Positions 18,200 to 27,691 are shown, counted from the first letter of the stretch. The stretch: DNA of 64,000 nt from Intestinimonas butyriciproducens (GCF_004154955.1 NZ_CP011524.1:1612001-1676000); one strand, 5' to 3'. Made by a program: numbers and translations. Notes: generated by a model from the letters alone, not told the origin.

Positions 18200-18791
18200 T
18201 TAAGATTGCCGTAGACACCAATCAAGGGTGGTTTTTCATCGGAAAGCGAGTGGTGGCGAAAAGGGATGTCAAAAAGGCGATCAATGTATGCAGGGCCTTT
18301 AAGGAAATTCGGTATAGAGTGGCTGGAGGAGCCCCTGTACGGTTATGATTTTGAGGGCCTAGCGGAGCTGCGAAGAAGTACAACTCTCAACATTGCCGGC
18401 GGAGAACTGAATGCACAGGTACACGAATATAGGGATATGCTCAAGCATCAATGTTTCGATGGATGTGGTTCTGTCGGGTGGCTTTGCGCAAAATAGGAAG
18501 GGCGCGGCGATGGTCGAAGCTGAGAACAAGATCTGTACGCCGCATACATAGATTCATGGCATGGGACTCGCTGCGGCTTTGCACATGGCCGGCGCGGTGA
18601 ACAACTGTCCATTTAATTGAGTACTACTACGATCCTCCGCACTGGGACTATAAGGTAAGGTACGGGATCTCATGTTAACGGAACCGCTGGAGGTAGAGAG
18701 CGACGGCTACATCCGTGCACCGGCGGGGCCTGGACTTGGAGTCGAGGTGAACCATGAGTTCTTGGACCACTATACGGTGCTCCGTAAATAG
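18200..18791 (+). pseudogene. Decayed mandelate racemase/muconate lactonizing enzyme-family dehydratase
   Basis: C-terminal half of an enolase-superfamily sugar-acid dehydratase or racemase, broken by several frameshifts. Pieces in different frames line up in order: AVDTNQGW (near 18210), FGIEWLEEPLYGYDFEGLAE (around 18308-18360), LNIAGGELNA, VVLSGGFAQNRKGAAM-like (18465-18510), HGMGLAAALHMAGAVNNCPF (18555-18615), YYYDPPHWDYKV, and a C-terminal PAGPGLGVEVNHEFLDHY ending at TAG 18789-18791. The metal-binding Asp-Glu-Glu order of the family is still traceable. No N-terminal capping domain is left and no single frame exceeds 76 codons, so it cannot be functional. Confidence 0.75.
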
Positions 18792-18893
18792 AGGGGATTG
18801 CGCTCTACGCAAAGATTCAGGACCCCAAAGCCGCTGCAGGCGTTGCTCCGGTACGCTTCGCCGCCGGAATTGATTTAAGTTTCATTGGGTTTG

Positions 18894-18940
18894 AACTGTA
18901 CCACCGCCAGCATTGAAAATGGGCGGCGGCACAGTTTGTT
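18894..18940 (+). terminator. Terminator-like hairpin after the pseudogene
   Basis: AACTGTACCACCGCC pairs with GGCGGCGGCACAGTT with two mismatches, followed by TGTTT. It is probably the relic terminator of the decayed gene. The remaining bases to 19050 hold no gene. Confidence 0.55.
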
Positions 18941-19057
18941 TAGCAGAAATGAAGGTTTGGTCCTCACTTGTAACAATCTATAAAAGTTTTTGCGCAAAGC
19001 TGAATTTTGGGTATGCATAGTTGGGGGGCTGCAATTCTGTGCGCCGCTTTTATTGCC

Positions 19058-19086
19058 TTGAAAAAAGAGGCTGGTAAAGGTATAAT
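19058..19086 (+). promoter_or_regulatory. Promoter of tgt
   Basis: TTGAAA at 19058-19063 and TATAAT at 19081-19086 with a 17-base spacer, about 100 bases before the tgt start. Confidence 0.75.
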
Positions 19087-19183
19087 ACTATTGTTCTGAT
19101 AAGGATGGTCATAATTTTCGGAGCCCCTTTTTATTGGGGAACCCTCAAAAATTTACACCAGCTTAGCATAAAGGAGTTTTTCT

Positions 19184-20317
19184 GTGTTCAAGGTCATCAA
19201 GACGGAAGGCTGTGCGCGGCGCGGCGAATTTTCCTGTGCCCACGGCGGTGTGGTCCAGACCCCGGTTTTTATGAATGTCGGTACACAGGGCGCCATCAAG
19301 GGTGCGGTGTCCGCCCACGATCTGAAAGAGATCGGGTGCCAGATCGAGTTGTCCAATACGTACCACCTGCATCTACGGCCGGGAGACGATGTGGTACGGC
19401 AGATGGGTGGTCTCCATAAATTTATGGACTGGGACGGGCCGATCCTCACGGATTCCGGTGGATTTCAGGTGTTTTCTCTTGCAGGGCTCAGAAAAATTAC
19501 CGAAGAAGGCGTTACATTTGCCTCTCATATCGATGGCAGGCGCATTTTTATGGGGCCGGAGGAATCCATGCGGATCCAGTCCAATCTGGGTTCTGATATT
19601 GCCATGGCCTTTGATGAGTGCGTGGAAAATCCGGCCACCTATGAGTATGTGAAGCCCTCCTGTGAGCGCACGCTGCGATGGCTGGAGCGGTGCAAAGCGG
19701 AGCACGATCGCCTGAATGCACTGCCCGGCACGGTCAATCCCCACCAGATGCTCTTCGGCATCAATCAGGGCGGAACTTATGCCGACCTGCGCATCTGGCA
19801 TATGAAAGAAATCGCCAAGCTTGGCTGCGACGGGTATGCCGTCGGGGGATTGGCGGTGGGGGAGCCCACCCAGACCATGTACGACATGATCGAGGCAGTG
19901 GAACCCTTCATGCCCGCGGACAAGCCGCGTTATCTGATGGGAGTCGGTACGCCCTCCAATATCATTGAGGGCGTGGCGCGGGGCGTAGACTTCTTCGACT
20001 GCGTTATGCCGGCCAGAAATGCCCGACATGCGAAGCTCTTTACATGGGAAGGCGCGCTCAACATCAAAAATGAGAAATACAAACTCGACGAGCGGCCCAT
20101 CGATCCAAATTGTCAGTGTCCAGCCTGCCGTTCTTTTTCTCGTTCTTACATCCGTCATCTTTTTGCCGCGGGTGAGATGCTGGGGATGAGACTGGCTGTC
20201 CTGCATAATCTCTGGTTTTATAATGAGTTGGCCGCCCGCATCCGCGCCGCACTGGATGAAGGGTGTTTTTCCGCATTCCGCGAAGCATATTCCCGAAAAT
20301 TGGAGACCCGGATTTAG
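19184..20317 (+). CDS. tgt: tRNA-guanine transglycosylase
   Basis: A 377-residue enzyme that exchanges guanine-34 for preQ1 in tRNAs with GUN anticodons, the step before QueA. The general acid/base aspartate is D90 in TDSGGFQ, the nucleophile region is GVDFFDCVMPARNARH, and the zinc site CQCPAC with a downstream histidine is near the C terminus. The GTG start lies 8 bases after AAAGGAG. It has its own promoter and precedes yajC, as in many bacteria. Confidence 0.95.
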   Translation: MFKVIKTEGCARRGEFSCAHGGVVQTPVFMNVGTQGAIKGAVSAHDLKEIGCQIELSNTYHLHLRPGDDVVRQMGGLHKFMDWDGPILTDSGGFQVFSLAGLRKITEEGVTFASHIDGRRIFMGPEESMRIQSNLGSDIAMAFDECVENPATYEYVKPSCERTLRWLERCKAEHDRLNALPGTVNPHQMLFGINQGGTYADLRIWHMKEIAKLGCDGYAVGGLAVGEPTQTMYDMIEAVEPFMPADKPRYLMGVGTPSNIIEGVARGVDFFDCVMPARNARHAKLFTWEGALNIKNEKYKLDERPIDPNCQCPACRSFSRSYIRHLFAAGEMLGMRLAVLHNLWFYNELAARIRAALDEGCFSAFREAYSRKLETRI

Positions 20318-20340
20318 TATAATGTTTTTTGGAAAAGGTC

Positions 20341-20369
20341 TTGTCAATCGAGCACTTTCCCTGTATAAT
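20341..20369 (+). promoter_or_regulatory. Promoter of yajC
   Basis: TTGTCA at 20341-20346 and TATAAT at 20364-20369, 17-base spacer, directly after tgt. Confidence 0.75.
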
Positions 20370-20418
20370 ATGTTCTAATGCCGTGGAAAAACGGATATTT
20401 TCATTGGAGGGGACAAAT

Positions 20419-20706
20419 TTGGACGCTAATATGTTAGGCACGGTTGGTATGCTGGTTGTCATGCTGGCTATCTTCTACTTCATGTTGATCCGGCCCGAAA
20501 ACAAGAAGAAGAAAGAGCTGGCAAAAATGCGCAGCGAACTGGCGGTAGGGGATGAGATCACCACTATCGGCGGAATCATCGGTACGATCTGCGCAGTAAA
20601 GGAAGAGAGCATTGTGATCGAGACCAGCGCGGACCGTGTGCGCATCGAATTTGCCAAGTGGGCCATCTCCACGAAGGGTGCTCAGACCACTGAAACTACA
20701 AAGTAA
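20419..20706 (+). CDS. yajC: Preprotein translocase subunit YajC
   Basis: A 95-residue small membrane protein of the Sec accessory complex (SecDF-YajC). One transmembrane helix (about residues 5-23, LGTVGMLVVMLAIFYFMLIRP) is followed by a charged KKKKELAKMRSELAVGDEI segment and the TTIGGIIGTI beta domain. The start is TTG at 20419 behind GGAGGGG; a later ATG at 20431 is possible. The tgt-yajC order is conserved widely. Confidence 0.93.
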   Translation: MDANMLGTVGMLVVMLAIFYFMLIRPENKKKKELAKMRSELAVGDEITTIGGIIGTICAVKEESIVIETSADRVRIEFAKWAISTKGAQTTETTK

Positions 20707-20771
20707 ATAAAAGCATGACCAACACCCTCTTCGCATAGGCTGTACAAAGCTGTTGTGAGGAGGGTGTTTTT

Positions 20772-21188
20772 ATGCGTAAGACAGAGGAGGACCAGGGGGC
20801 GAAGCTGGTACGGGCTATGACCGGCGTGCTGCTGGGCGGCGGCCTTGCGCTGGTAGTATGCCTGGTATTCCTGCTGATTTGCTCTGTGGGGATTTCTGGA
20901 GGCTGGGTGGAGGAGGACCTCATGTACCAGCTCTCAGTCGTAGGTTGCGTCATAGGGGGATTTTCCGGCGGAATTTTTGCCGTGCGACACAGCGGCGCAC
21001 GGGCTCTGATTGTAGGGCTTGCCTCGGGGGGAGTCTTTTTCCTATTGATTCTTACTGCGGGGGTATTGCTGTTTGAGGACATGTCGATAGAAGCCGGGGG
21101 ACTGGGCCTCTTGTCCGGAGCGCTCTGCGGCGGCGCGGCGGCAGGGATTTTAGGGACCAGGCCCAAAAAGAAGAAGCGTAGAAAATAA
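20772..21188 (+). CDS. TIGR04086 family membrane protein
   Basis: A 138-residue protein with four hydrophobic spans (about 18-43, 55-75, 80-102, 106-128) and a strongly basic tail of lysines and arginines. It matches the small four-TM family commonly found just after yajC in clostridia (TIGR04086), whose function is unknown. Glycine-rich helices (GVLLGGGLALV, CVIGGFSGGIF) suggest tight helix packing. It starts 66 bases after yajC behind GTGAGGAGGG. Confidence 0.75.
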   Translation: MRKTEEDQGAKLVRAMTGVLLGGGLALVVCLVFLLICSVGISGGWVEEDLMYQLSVVGCVIGGFSGGIFAVRHSGARALIVGLASGGVFFLLILTAGVLLFEDMSIEAGGLGLLSGALCGGAAAGILGTRPKKKKRRK

Positions 21189-21513
21189 ATCGGGGTTCCG
21201 CTGCTGGCATGCGCCAAGAGGACGGGTTAGAAGCGGGCACACAATACGGAATGTAATAATACAAAATGTATACCGTTTGCAAAAAGAGAAAACACACAAT
21301 ATGTAGATGATTTTATGTCGAAAACGCAAAATACATAACTGTGCAGGGAGCGGACTGAGCCAAGTTGAGTTAAGTTTACATAATTATATTTACATAATCA
21401 GTGGGCGTAATAAACAAAAATGAAAAAGTTTGCGGCAAAACATTGCATAATCCGGCAGGGTGGCTTATAGTATTTTTACGTTAACTTTTCAGCTTGGATG
21501 GGAGCTGTTGGAA
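21189..21513 (+). other. AT-rich intergenic region with direct repeats
   Basis: No gene over 325 bases. The region is clearly more AT-rich than its surroundings and contains two TTTACATAAT copies (21375-21384 and 21389-21398), 14 bases apart, plus the proC promoter near its end. The repeats could be a regulator site. Confidence 0.5.
21443..21471 (+). promoter_or_regulatory. Promoter of proC
   Basis: TTGCAT at 21443-21448 and TATAGT at 21466-21471 with a 17-base spacer, 42 bases before the proC start. Confidence 0.65.
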
Positions 21514-22314
21514 ATGAAAGACTTGGTGCTGGGCTTTATTGGTGCTGGAAACATGAACACTGCGATTCTGAGCGGCGTATTGCGGAAGCAGATGTTTCCA
21601 CCTGAACGGATCTGGCTCTCCAACCGGCATGCCGAAAAGCTCTCTGCTTTCTCCAAACTGGGAATCTGCACCACGACGGATAACCGCGCGGTTGCCCGGA
21701 ACGCGGATATTCTGATCCTGGGCGTAAAGCCTCAGATGTTCGGCGATGTGCTCCCCGAGCTGAAGGATCTTGTATCGGAAAAGTGTGTAATCTCTATTGC
21801 CGCCGGTATTTCAGCCTCTTATTTGAAGGCTGAGCTCCCCGGCGCTCATATCATCCGCGCCATGCCCAATACTCCGCTGATGCTGGGAGTGGGGGCTACC
21901 GCGGTGGCCCGCGCGGAGGACGTCGCACCGGAGCTATTTCAGACGGTACTTGAGCTCTTTCGGGCGGCCGGGGTGGTGGCGGTGATTGAAGAGAGTCAGA
22001 TGGACGATATCATCAATGTCAACGGCTCCTCCCCGGCTTGGTTTTTTCGCCTTGCAGACATCATGGTAAAACGTGCCGTCTCTGTGGGAATCGATGCAGA
22101 TACGGCGCTGCGGCTGACGGCGGCGACGTTGGAGGGTGCGGCCCGTATGTTGGCGGAGTCCGGAAAGACGCCGGAAGAGCTTTGTCGTCAGGTCTGTTCT
22201 CCTGGCGGTACGACCTTGGCGTCCCTCTCTGCTTTCGAAGAGCGGGACTTTGACGGGCTCATGCTGGACGCGATGGACCGGTGTACAAAGCGGTCGAAGG
22301 AACTCGGCAAGTAA
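21514..22314 (+). CDS. proC: Pyrroline-5-carboxylate reductase
   Basis: A 266-residue cytoplasmic enzyme that reduces pyrroline-5-carboxylate to proline with NAD(P)H. The Rossmann motif GFIGAGNMNTAI is at residues 6-17, followed by the conserved RAMPNTP block and the C-terminal helical domain ending with SPGGTTLASL. The ATG at 21514 follows GGGAG by about 10 bases; the open frame extends upstream without a ribosome site. Length is normal. Confidence 0.94.
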   Translation: MKDLVLGFIGAGNMNTAILSGVLRKQMFPPERIWLSNRHAEKLSAFSKLGICTTTDNRAVARNADILILGVKPQMFGDVLPELKDLVSEKCVISIAAGISASYLKAELPGAHIIRAMPNTPLMLGVGATAVARAEDVAPELFQTVLELFRAAGVVAVIEESQMDDIINVNGSSPAWFFRLADIMVKRAVSVGIDADTALRLTAATLEGAARMLAESGKTPEELCRQVCSPGGTTLASLSAFEERDFDGLMLDAMDRCTKRSKELGK

Positions 22315-22366
22315 CATTGATATTTGGAACGCTTGTCTCATATGCTGTCCCAGAGGGGGGACAGCC

Positions 22367-22993
22367 ATGAGAAAGCGAATCGTACGGATTTGGGATGTGC
22401 CTGCGGGCGGGCTGCTGCCCGCGCTGATTACAGTGGCTTCCGCTTTCTGTATTGGAGGACTGGCCGGTATGCTGCTGGCCGCCCAAGTGGGCGGCGGTGG
22501 GCATGACAGCCTGGCGGCATACATAGAGGGGTATCTGGCGGCGGCAAAGTCCGGCTCTGTTGTTCTGTCTCCCGGGCTGCTGTCCGTCTTGTGGGAGAGC
22601 GTCCGATGGCCTCTGTTTGCCTTTTTGATGGGGTTTACCGCCTTAGGCGTGCTGGGGATCCCCACTTTGTTCGCAGTGCGCGGTTTTCTTCTCTCTTTTG
22701 CAGTCTCTTCCTTTGTGCGCATGTTTGGAGGGACAGGGGGGATTTTGGCCTTTTTTGCGTTTGGGATCACGGGGCTTGCGGCTGTACCGGCGCTCTTCGT
22801 CCTGGGTGTCCAGAGCTTTGCAGGTGCGCGGGAACTTGCGGGCAGGGCCCTGTCCGGGAAGAAGGGCGTGTTTCCCTTTGGGAGGGCTTATTGGGTCCGC
22901 TGCGCTCTGTGTGCCGGCGCAGTTGCGCTCAGCGCGGTGCTGGAATACTGGGCGGTCCCGGCACTGTTGTGCTCGGTGGCCGGACTCTTTTGA
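22367..22993 (+). CDS. spoIIM: Stage II sporulation protein M
   Basis: A 208-residue membrane protein with about five hydrophobic spans. In Bacillus subtilis SpoIIM works with SpoIID and SpoIIP in the DMP machine that remodels septal peptidoglycan during engulfment and anchors the complex in the membrane. The GxxG-rich spans and the FAVSSFVRMFGG region fit the DUF95/SpoIIM family. Gene order supports it, since spoIIM precedes xerD (ripX) in B. subtilis too. The ATG follows AGAGGGGGGACAGCC; longer frames upstream overlap proC only as shadows. Confidence 0.85.
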   Translation: MRKRIVRIWDVPAGGLLPALITVASAFCIGGLAGMLLAAQVGGGGHDSLAAYIEGYLAAAKSGSVVLSPGLLSVLWESVRWPLFAFLMGFTALGVLGIPTLFAVRGFLLSFAVSSFVRMFGGTGGILAFFAFGITGLAAVPALFVLGVQSFAGARELAGRALSGKKGVFPFGRAYWVRCALCAGAVALSAVLEYWAVPALLCSVAGLF

Positions 22994-23022
22994 TTTTGGA
23001 GCGGTAAGAAGGGTTTGAGCGG

Positions 23023-23901
23023 ATGGACTATTTAAAGGGTTATGAGGCATATCTCACAACTGAAAAAAAGGCGTCTGAGAATACGCTCAGCTCTTATCTG
23101 AGAGATGTCCGGCAGTTTTCCGAATACTGTCAGCGGGAGACATTGGAGTTGACGGAGACGACCACGGGGGACGTGGAACGATACGCCAAATATTTAATGA
23201 GCCGCGGAAAGTCGGTATCCACCGTTACTAGGGCGGTGGCTTCTCTCAAGTCCTTTTTTGGGTATTTGTATCGGGAGGGATATATCGACGCCAATCCGGC
23301 CCGCGGAGTGGCTCCCACCAAGGTCGAGCGAAAGCTCCCGCAGATTTTGACCAGCAAAGAGGTCGAGTTGTTTCTGGAGCAGCCGGAGTGTACCGATGCC
23401 AAGGGATATCGGGACCATGCCATGCTGGAGCTGCTCTATGCCACCGGGATACGGGTGAGTGAACTCATCGACTTGGATATGGAGCATCTCAGCCTCTCCG
23501 GCGGTTTCTTGCGCTGTGTGGGGAAGGGAAAAGAGCGCATCATTCCCCTCTATCCCGCGGCAGTTAAGGCGCTGGGCGACTATCTGCGGGATGTACGCCC
23601 TCAATTGGTGGAAGACGAGACGGAGACGGCCCTTTTTGTCAATATGAACGGCAGGCGTATGTCCCGGCAGGGCTTTTGGAAAATCATCAAGCACTATCAG
23701 GAGAAGGCCGGAATCAAAAAGGAGATTACGCCTCATACGCTCCGCCACTCCTTTGCGGCCCATCTGCTGGAAAATGGGGCGGATCTGAGGTCGATCCAAG
23801 AAATGCTGGGACATGCGGACATCTCTTCCACACAGATCTATGCACAACTGGTCAAACAGAAATTAAAGGACGTCTACATCAAGGCGCACCCGCGGGCTTG
23901 A
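23023..23901 (+). CDS. xerD: Tyrosine recombinase XerD
   Basis: A 292-residue site-specific recombinase that resolves chromosome dimers at dif. The N-terminal SAM-like DNA-binding domain covers residues 1-90 and the catalytic domain 105-292, with the first arginine in GIRVSELIDL, HTLRHSFAAHLLE for the His-x-x-Arg box, LGHADISSTQ for the histidine and IYAQL for the nucleophilic tyrosine. Length matches XerD and synteny with spoIIM supports that name over XerC. It is relevant to the prophage at 47.8-55.6 kb, which appears to use a Xer-type site. Confidence 0.9.
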   Translation: MDYLKGYEAYLTTEKKASENTLSSYLRDVRQFSEYCQRETLELTETTTGDVERYAKYLMSRGKSVSTVTRAVASLKSFFGYLYREGYIDANPARGVAPTKVERKLPQILTSKEVELFLEQPECTDAKGYRDHAMLELLYATGIRVSELIDLDMEHLSLSGGFLRCVGKGKERIIPLYPAAVKALGDYLRDVRPQLVEDETETALFVNMNGRRMSRQGFWKIIKHYQEKAGIKKEITPHTLRHSFAAHLLENGADLRSIQEMLGHADISSTQIYAQLVKQKLKDVYIKAHPRA

Positions 23902-23925
23902 GAGTAGGGAAGACCATTTCGGCTG

Positions 23926-23963
23926 ATACGGGGCGCGCTGTTTGAAAACGGCACGCCCCGTAT
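23926..23963 (+). terminator. Terminator after xerD
   Basis: ATACGGGGCG at 23926-23935 and CGCCCCGTAT at 23954-23963 pair perfectly, with extra GC pairing inside. It ends the spoIIM-xerD unit. Confidence 0.7.
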
Positions 23964-23981
23964 ATTATGCCTATTTTGTGG

Positions 23982-24010
23982 TTGCGCCTCCAGTTTTGCC
24001 GTGGTACAAT
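23982..24010 (+). promoter_or_regulatory. Promoter of ruvC
   Basis: TTGCGC at 23982-23987 and TACAAT at 24005-24010 with a 17-base spacer. No obvious SOS box was recognised nearby. Confidence 0.55.
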
Positions 24011-24039
24011 ACACGATGTATGAATATTTGGAGGACGTT

Positions 24040-24573
24040 ATGATCATTTTAGGCATCGATCCCGGCTTTGCCATTGTCGGTTTTGCCATTTTGGAGGCGA
24101 ATCACGGGAAACAGCGACTAATCCAATGCGGTGCCATCACTACCCAGGCAGGGCTCCCGCTGCCGGCGCGACTGCTCCAGATTGAGCAGGATATGGATGA
24201 ACTCATCGCTGTATTTCATCCGGAGGCGATGGCTGTAGAGGAGCTTTTTTTCAACAATAATGTGACCACCGGCATCGGTGTGGCGCAGGCGCGTGGTGTT
24301 ATTCTGACGGCGGCCGAACGAGCCGGAGTCTCTATTTATGAATATACGCCCTCCCAGGTCAAGCAGGCTGTGGTCGGCTATGGCAAGGCGGAAAAACGTC
24401 AGGTCATGGATATGACCAAACGGATATTGAATCTCAGGACAGTACCAAAGCCGGACGATGCCGCAGACGCTGTGGCGATCGCCCTCTGTCACGCCCGCTC
24501 GCACGCCTCTCTGCTTGCCTCCCTAGACCCAGCCACACCCGGCAGCGGACGCTATGAAGTGCGAAAGAAGTAG
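24040..24573 (+). CDS. ruvC: Crossover junction endodeoxyribonuclease RuvC
   Basis: A 177-residue Holliday junction resolvase that works with RuvAB. The RNase H-like active site is intact: D7 in GIDPG, the glutamate in AVEELFF, and the C-terminal acidic pair in DDAADAVAIALCHA. The ATG follows GGAGGA. Together with ruvA and ruvB it forms a compact ruvCAB operon. Confidence 0.95.
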   Translation: MIILGIDPGFAIVGFAILEANHGKQRLIQCGAITTQAGLPLPARLLQIEQDMDELIAVFHPEAMAVEELFFNNNVTTGIGVAQARGVILTAAERAGVSIYEYTPSQVKQAVVGYGKAEKRQVMDMTKRILNLRTVPKPDDAADAVAIALCHARSHASLLASLDPATPGSGRYEVRKK

Positions 24574-24584
24574 GAGAAAACCGA

Positions 24585-25193
24585 ATGTTTTATTATGTGA
24601 AGGGCCCTGTCGCCCATATTGCGCCCTACCTGGCCGTTATAGATTGCGGCGGGGTCGGTTATGCCTGCCATACCACCGCCAACACGCTTTCTTATTTGAA
24701 AAAGGGCGAGGTGGCAAAGCTGTATACCTATCTCCACGTGCGCGAGGAATTGTTTGATCTCTATGGTTTTTCCACAGAAGAGGAGCGCAGTTGCTTTGAA
24801 CTCTTGATCGGGGTATCCGGCGTGGGACCCAAGGCGGCGCTCTCCATTTTGTCCGCCACGTCACCAGAGGGGCTTGCCATGAGCATCATCACAGGGGACG
24901 AGAAGGCCCTTACGGTCGCTCAGGGTATCGGCAAAAAAATTGCCCAGCGTATCATTCTGGAGCTCAAGGATAAGCTGGCGAAAGGCCAGCTCGGTACATC
25001 AGCGGGCGGCGAACAGTACGGGGAAACCGGGGTCACGATCATTCCGGAAAATAAATCTACTGAGGCCGCCGCCGCCTTGGCTGTGTTGGGCTACAGTCAG
25101 GCTGAAATTGCCGTCGCCCTGAAGGGAGTCGATATGGAGTCCCAAAAGTTGGAGGAAATCATTCGTCAGGCCCTCAAAAGGATGGTCAAATAA
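24585..25193 (+). CDS. ruvA: Holliday junction DNA helicase subunit RuvA
   Basis: A 202-residue protein with an N-terminal OB fold (residues 1-62), helix-hairpin-helix motifs (LIGVSGVGPKAALSIL and VAQGIGKKIAQRIILEL) and a C-terminal RuvB-binding domain (about 150-202). RuvA tetramers hold the four-way junction while RuvB drives migration. It starts 12 bases after ruvC. Confidence 0.95.
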   Translation: MFYYVKGPVAHIAPYLAVIDCGGVGYACHTTANTLSYLKKGEVAKLYTYLHVREELFDLYGFSTEEERSCFELLIGVSGVGPKAALSILSATSPEGLAMSIITGDEKALTVAQGIGKKIAQRIILELKDKLAKGQLGTSAGGEQYGETGVTIIPENKSTEAAAALAVLGYSQAEIAVALKGVDMESQKLEEIIRQALKRMVK

Positions 25194-25232
25194 TGCCGGG
25201 GCCGGAGACAGATAGGGGAAGGGGCGAACGGA

Positions 25233-26282
25233 ATGAGCATCGACTTTTCCAGTGACGGTGGTTTTGAGACGGAGGAGCCCTTGGTCGCGACTTCGCTGCT
25301 GAGGGAAGATGAGGGGGAATATTCCCTGCGTCCCCAAACGCTCAGTGAGTATATTGGACAGCAGAAGGCAAAAGGGAACCTGTCCATCTTCATCGAGGCC
25401 GCCAAAATGCGTAAGGAACCCCTGGATCATGTCTTGCTTCACGGCCCCCCGGGGCTGGGAAAGACGACACTCAGCGGCATCATTGCCAACGAGATGGGTG
25501 TCAATATCCGGATCACCTCTGGACCGGCGATCGAAAAACCCGGTGATCTGGCCGCTCTGCTCACCAATCTCAATGAAAATGATATCTTATTTGTAGACGA
25601 GATCCACCGCCTCAACCGCTCTGTGGAGGAGATCCTGTATCCGGCGATGGAGGATTACGCTATTGATATTATCGTCGGCAAAGGCCCCTCGGCCAATTCG
25701 ATCCGGTTGGATCTGCCCAAGTTTACGCTGATTGGGGCCACGACCCGCGCCGGGCAGCTCTCCGCCCCTCTCCGGGATCGTTTCGGCGTTACGCTCCGGT
25801 TGGAGCTCTACACCCCGGAGGAACTGTGCCTGATCGTCACACGTTCTGCCGGTATTCTGGGGGTACCTATCGAGGAGGACGGCGCTCTGGAGATCGCCAA
25901 ACGCTCCCGCGGTACTCCTCGGATCGCCAACCGGATGCTTCGCCGTGTCCGTGATTTCGCTCAGGTCAAGGCTGGGGGCGTGATCACCAGAAGGGTGGCT
26001 GACGAAGCGCTCAGCGCCCTGGAGGTGGACTATTTGGGATTGGATGCCGTGGATCGCCGGATGCTTCACAGCATCATTGAAAATTACGGCGGGGGGCCGG
26101 TAGGGCTGGACACTCTGGCGGCCACCATCAATGAGGAGTCCGTCACTTTGGAAGATGTCTATGAGCCCTATCTCATGCAGATGGGCTTTCTCACCCGCAC
26201 GCCCAGGGGGCGCTGTGTGACCAGAAAGGCGTATGAACATTTGGGCTTGTCCTATTTCGGACAGGAACAGCTCGAATTTTAA
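25233..26282 (+). CDS. ruvB: Holliday junction DNA helicase subunit RuvB
   Basis: A 349-residue AAA+ motor for branch migration. Walker [10 protein letters not shown] is at residues 71-79, Walker B with DEIHRLN near 115, sensor 1 GATTRAG near 170, and a winged-helix DNA-binding domain at the C terminus. It starts 40 bases after ruvA and is followed closely by glmM. Confidence 0.96.
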   Translation: MSIDFSSDGGFETEEPLVATSLLREDEGEYSLRPQTLSEYIGQQKAKGNLSIFIEAAKMRKEPLDHVLLHGPPGLGKTTLSGIIANEMGVNIRITSGPAIEKPGDLAALLTNLNENDILFVDEIHRLNRSVEEILYPAMEDYAIDIIVGKGPSANSIRLDLPKFTLIGATTRAGQLSAPLRDRFGVTLRLELYTPEELCLIVTRSAGILGVPIEEDGALEIAKRSRGTPRIANRMLRRVRDFAQVKAGGVITRRVADEALSALEVDYLGLDAVDRRMLHSIIENYGGGPVGLDTLAATINEESVTLEDVYEPYLMQMGFLTRTPRGRCVTRKAYEHLGLSYFGQEQLEF

Positions 26283-26302
26283 ACCAGAAGGAGTTTTGAC
26301 CC

Positions 26303-27655
26303 ATGGGTAAACTGTTTGGAACCGACGGCATTCGGGGCGTGGTAAATGCCGGGTTAGATGCCGCGCTGGCTTTTCAGGTGGGCTTGGCCACGGCGCAAGT
26401 GCTGGGCGAGGGCAAGCCTGGAAAGAAGCCTTTGGTAACCATCGGAAAAGATACGCGTATCTCCTCTGACCTTTTGGAGGGCGCGCTGGTGGCCGGCCTT
26501 TGTTCGGCGGGCGCCGATGTCCTCCATCTGGGCGTCATTCCTACTCCAGCAGTGGCGTGGATCACAGTGGATCAGGGGGCGGATGCAGGCGTAGTTATCT
26601 CTGCCTCCCATAATCCCTTTGAACACAACGGCATTAAGATTTTTAACGGTCAGGGCTTTAAGCTCTCCGACGAGCTGGAGGGGAAAATTGAGGATATCAT
26701 TCTCTCCGGCGCGGAGGTTTCCCTCAAAACGGGCGGAGAGATCGGACGTGTGACTTATGCGGAAGACCGGACGCGGGACGACTATATTGATCATTTGGCG
26801 TCCACAGTAGAGGACGGCCTGGCCGGACTTCGCATCCTTGTCGACTGCGCCAATGGCGCTGCCTCTGCGACGGCGCCTCAGCTCTTTGACCGCTTTGATG
26901 ATCTTCACTGTGACATCATCAATGCCGATCCCGATGGCATCAACATCAATACAAACTGTGGCTCCACTCACTTGGAGGGGTTGGCGGCTATGGTAAAGGC
27001 AGGAGGCTACGACTTGGGTTTGGCCTTTGATGGGGATGCAGACCGGTTTTTGGCCGTCAGTGAAGCGGGCATACCCATTGACGGCGATCAGGTTATGGCC
27101 GTCTGCGGTCGCTATCTGAAAAGCCGGGGAAAACTGGCGGGAGACACCATTGTTGCCACAGTTATGTCCAACATAGGGCTCCACCGTTTTGCAGCGGAAA
27201 ATAATATGGAAGTGGTCTGTACCGACGTAGGAGATCGAAATGTGTTGGAGCGGATGCTGGAGAATGGCTTTTCGCTCGGCGGCGAACAGTCCGGCCACAT
27301 GATTTTTCTGGAGCACGCCACCACCGGTGACGGACAGCTTACGGCGCTCCAGTTTCTGAATATTCTTCATCAGTCCCGTCAGCCGGCTTCCAAGCTTGTT
27401 GCGGACTGTCGGCAGTATCCCCAGGTGCTAGTAAATGTAGCGGTTGCGGATAATGCCCAGAAGCAGGCGGTCATGGGCTCTGTACAACTGAAGGACGCGA
27501 TCGCGGCTGGAGAGAGGGCACTGGCCGGGAATGGCCGCATCCTGGTACGCCCCTCCGGCACGGAGGCTCTGATCCGGGTCATGGTGGAAGCTGAAACGGA
27601 AGGAGTCGCCGACAGCCGTGCACAGGAACTGGCAAATCTCATAAAAAAGCTTTGA
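26303..27655 (+). CDS. glmM: Phosphoglucosamine mutase
   Basis: A 450-residue enzyme converting glucosamine-6-phosphate to glucosamine-1-phosphate for UDP-GlcNAc and peptidoglycan synthesis. The phospho-serine loop ASHNP has the active Ser at residue 102; the metal loop DGDADR is near 246; the sugar loop GGEQSGH near 330; the phosphate loop RPSGTE near 415. The ATG is 20 bases after ruvB with AGAAGGAG upstream. Confidence 0.96.
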   Translation: MGKLFGTDGIRGVVNAGLDAALAFQVGLATAQVLGEGKPGKKPLVTIGKDTRISSDLLEGALVAGLCSAGADVLHLGVIPTPAVAWITVDQGADAGVVISASHNPFEHNGIKIFNGQGFKLSDELEGKIEDIILSGAEVSLKTGGEIGRVTYAEDRTRDDYIDHLASTVEDGLAGLRILVDCANGAASATAPQLFDRFDDLHCDIINADPDGININTNCGSTHLEGLAAMVKAGGYDLGLAFDGDADRFLAVSEAGIPIDGDQVMAVCGRYLKSRGKLAGDTIVATVMSNIGLHRFAAENNMEVVCTDVGDRNVLERMLENGFSLGGEQSGHMIFLEHATTGDGQLTALQFLNILHQSRQPASKLVADCRQYPQVLVNVAVADNAQKQAVMGSVQLKDAIAAGERALAGNGRILVRPSGTEALIRVMVEAETEGVADSRAQELANLIKKL

Positions 27656-27691
27656 TTTCATTGAAATTCCTAAAATAATCTGCATAAACAC

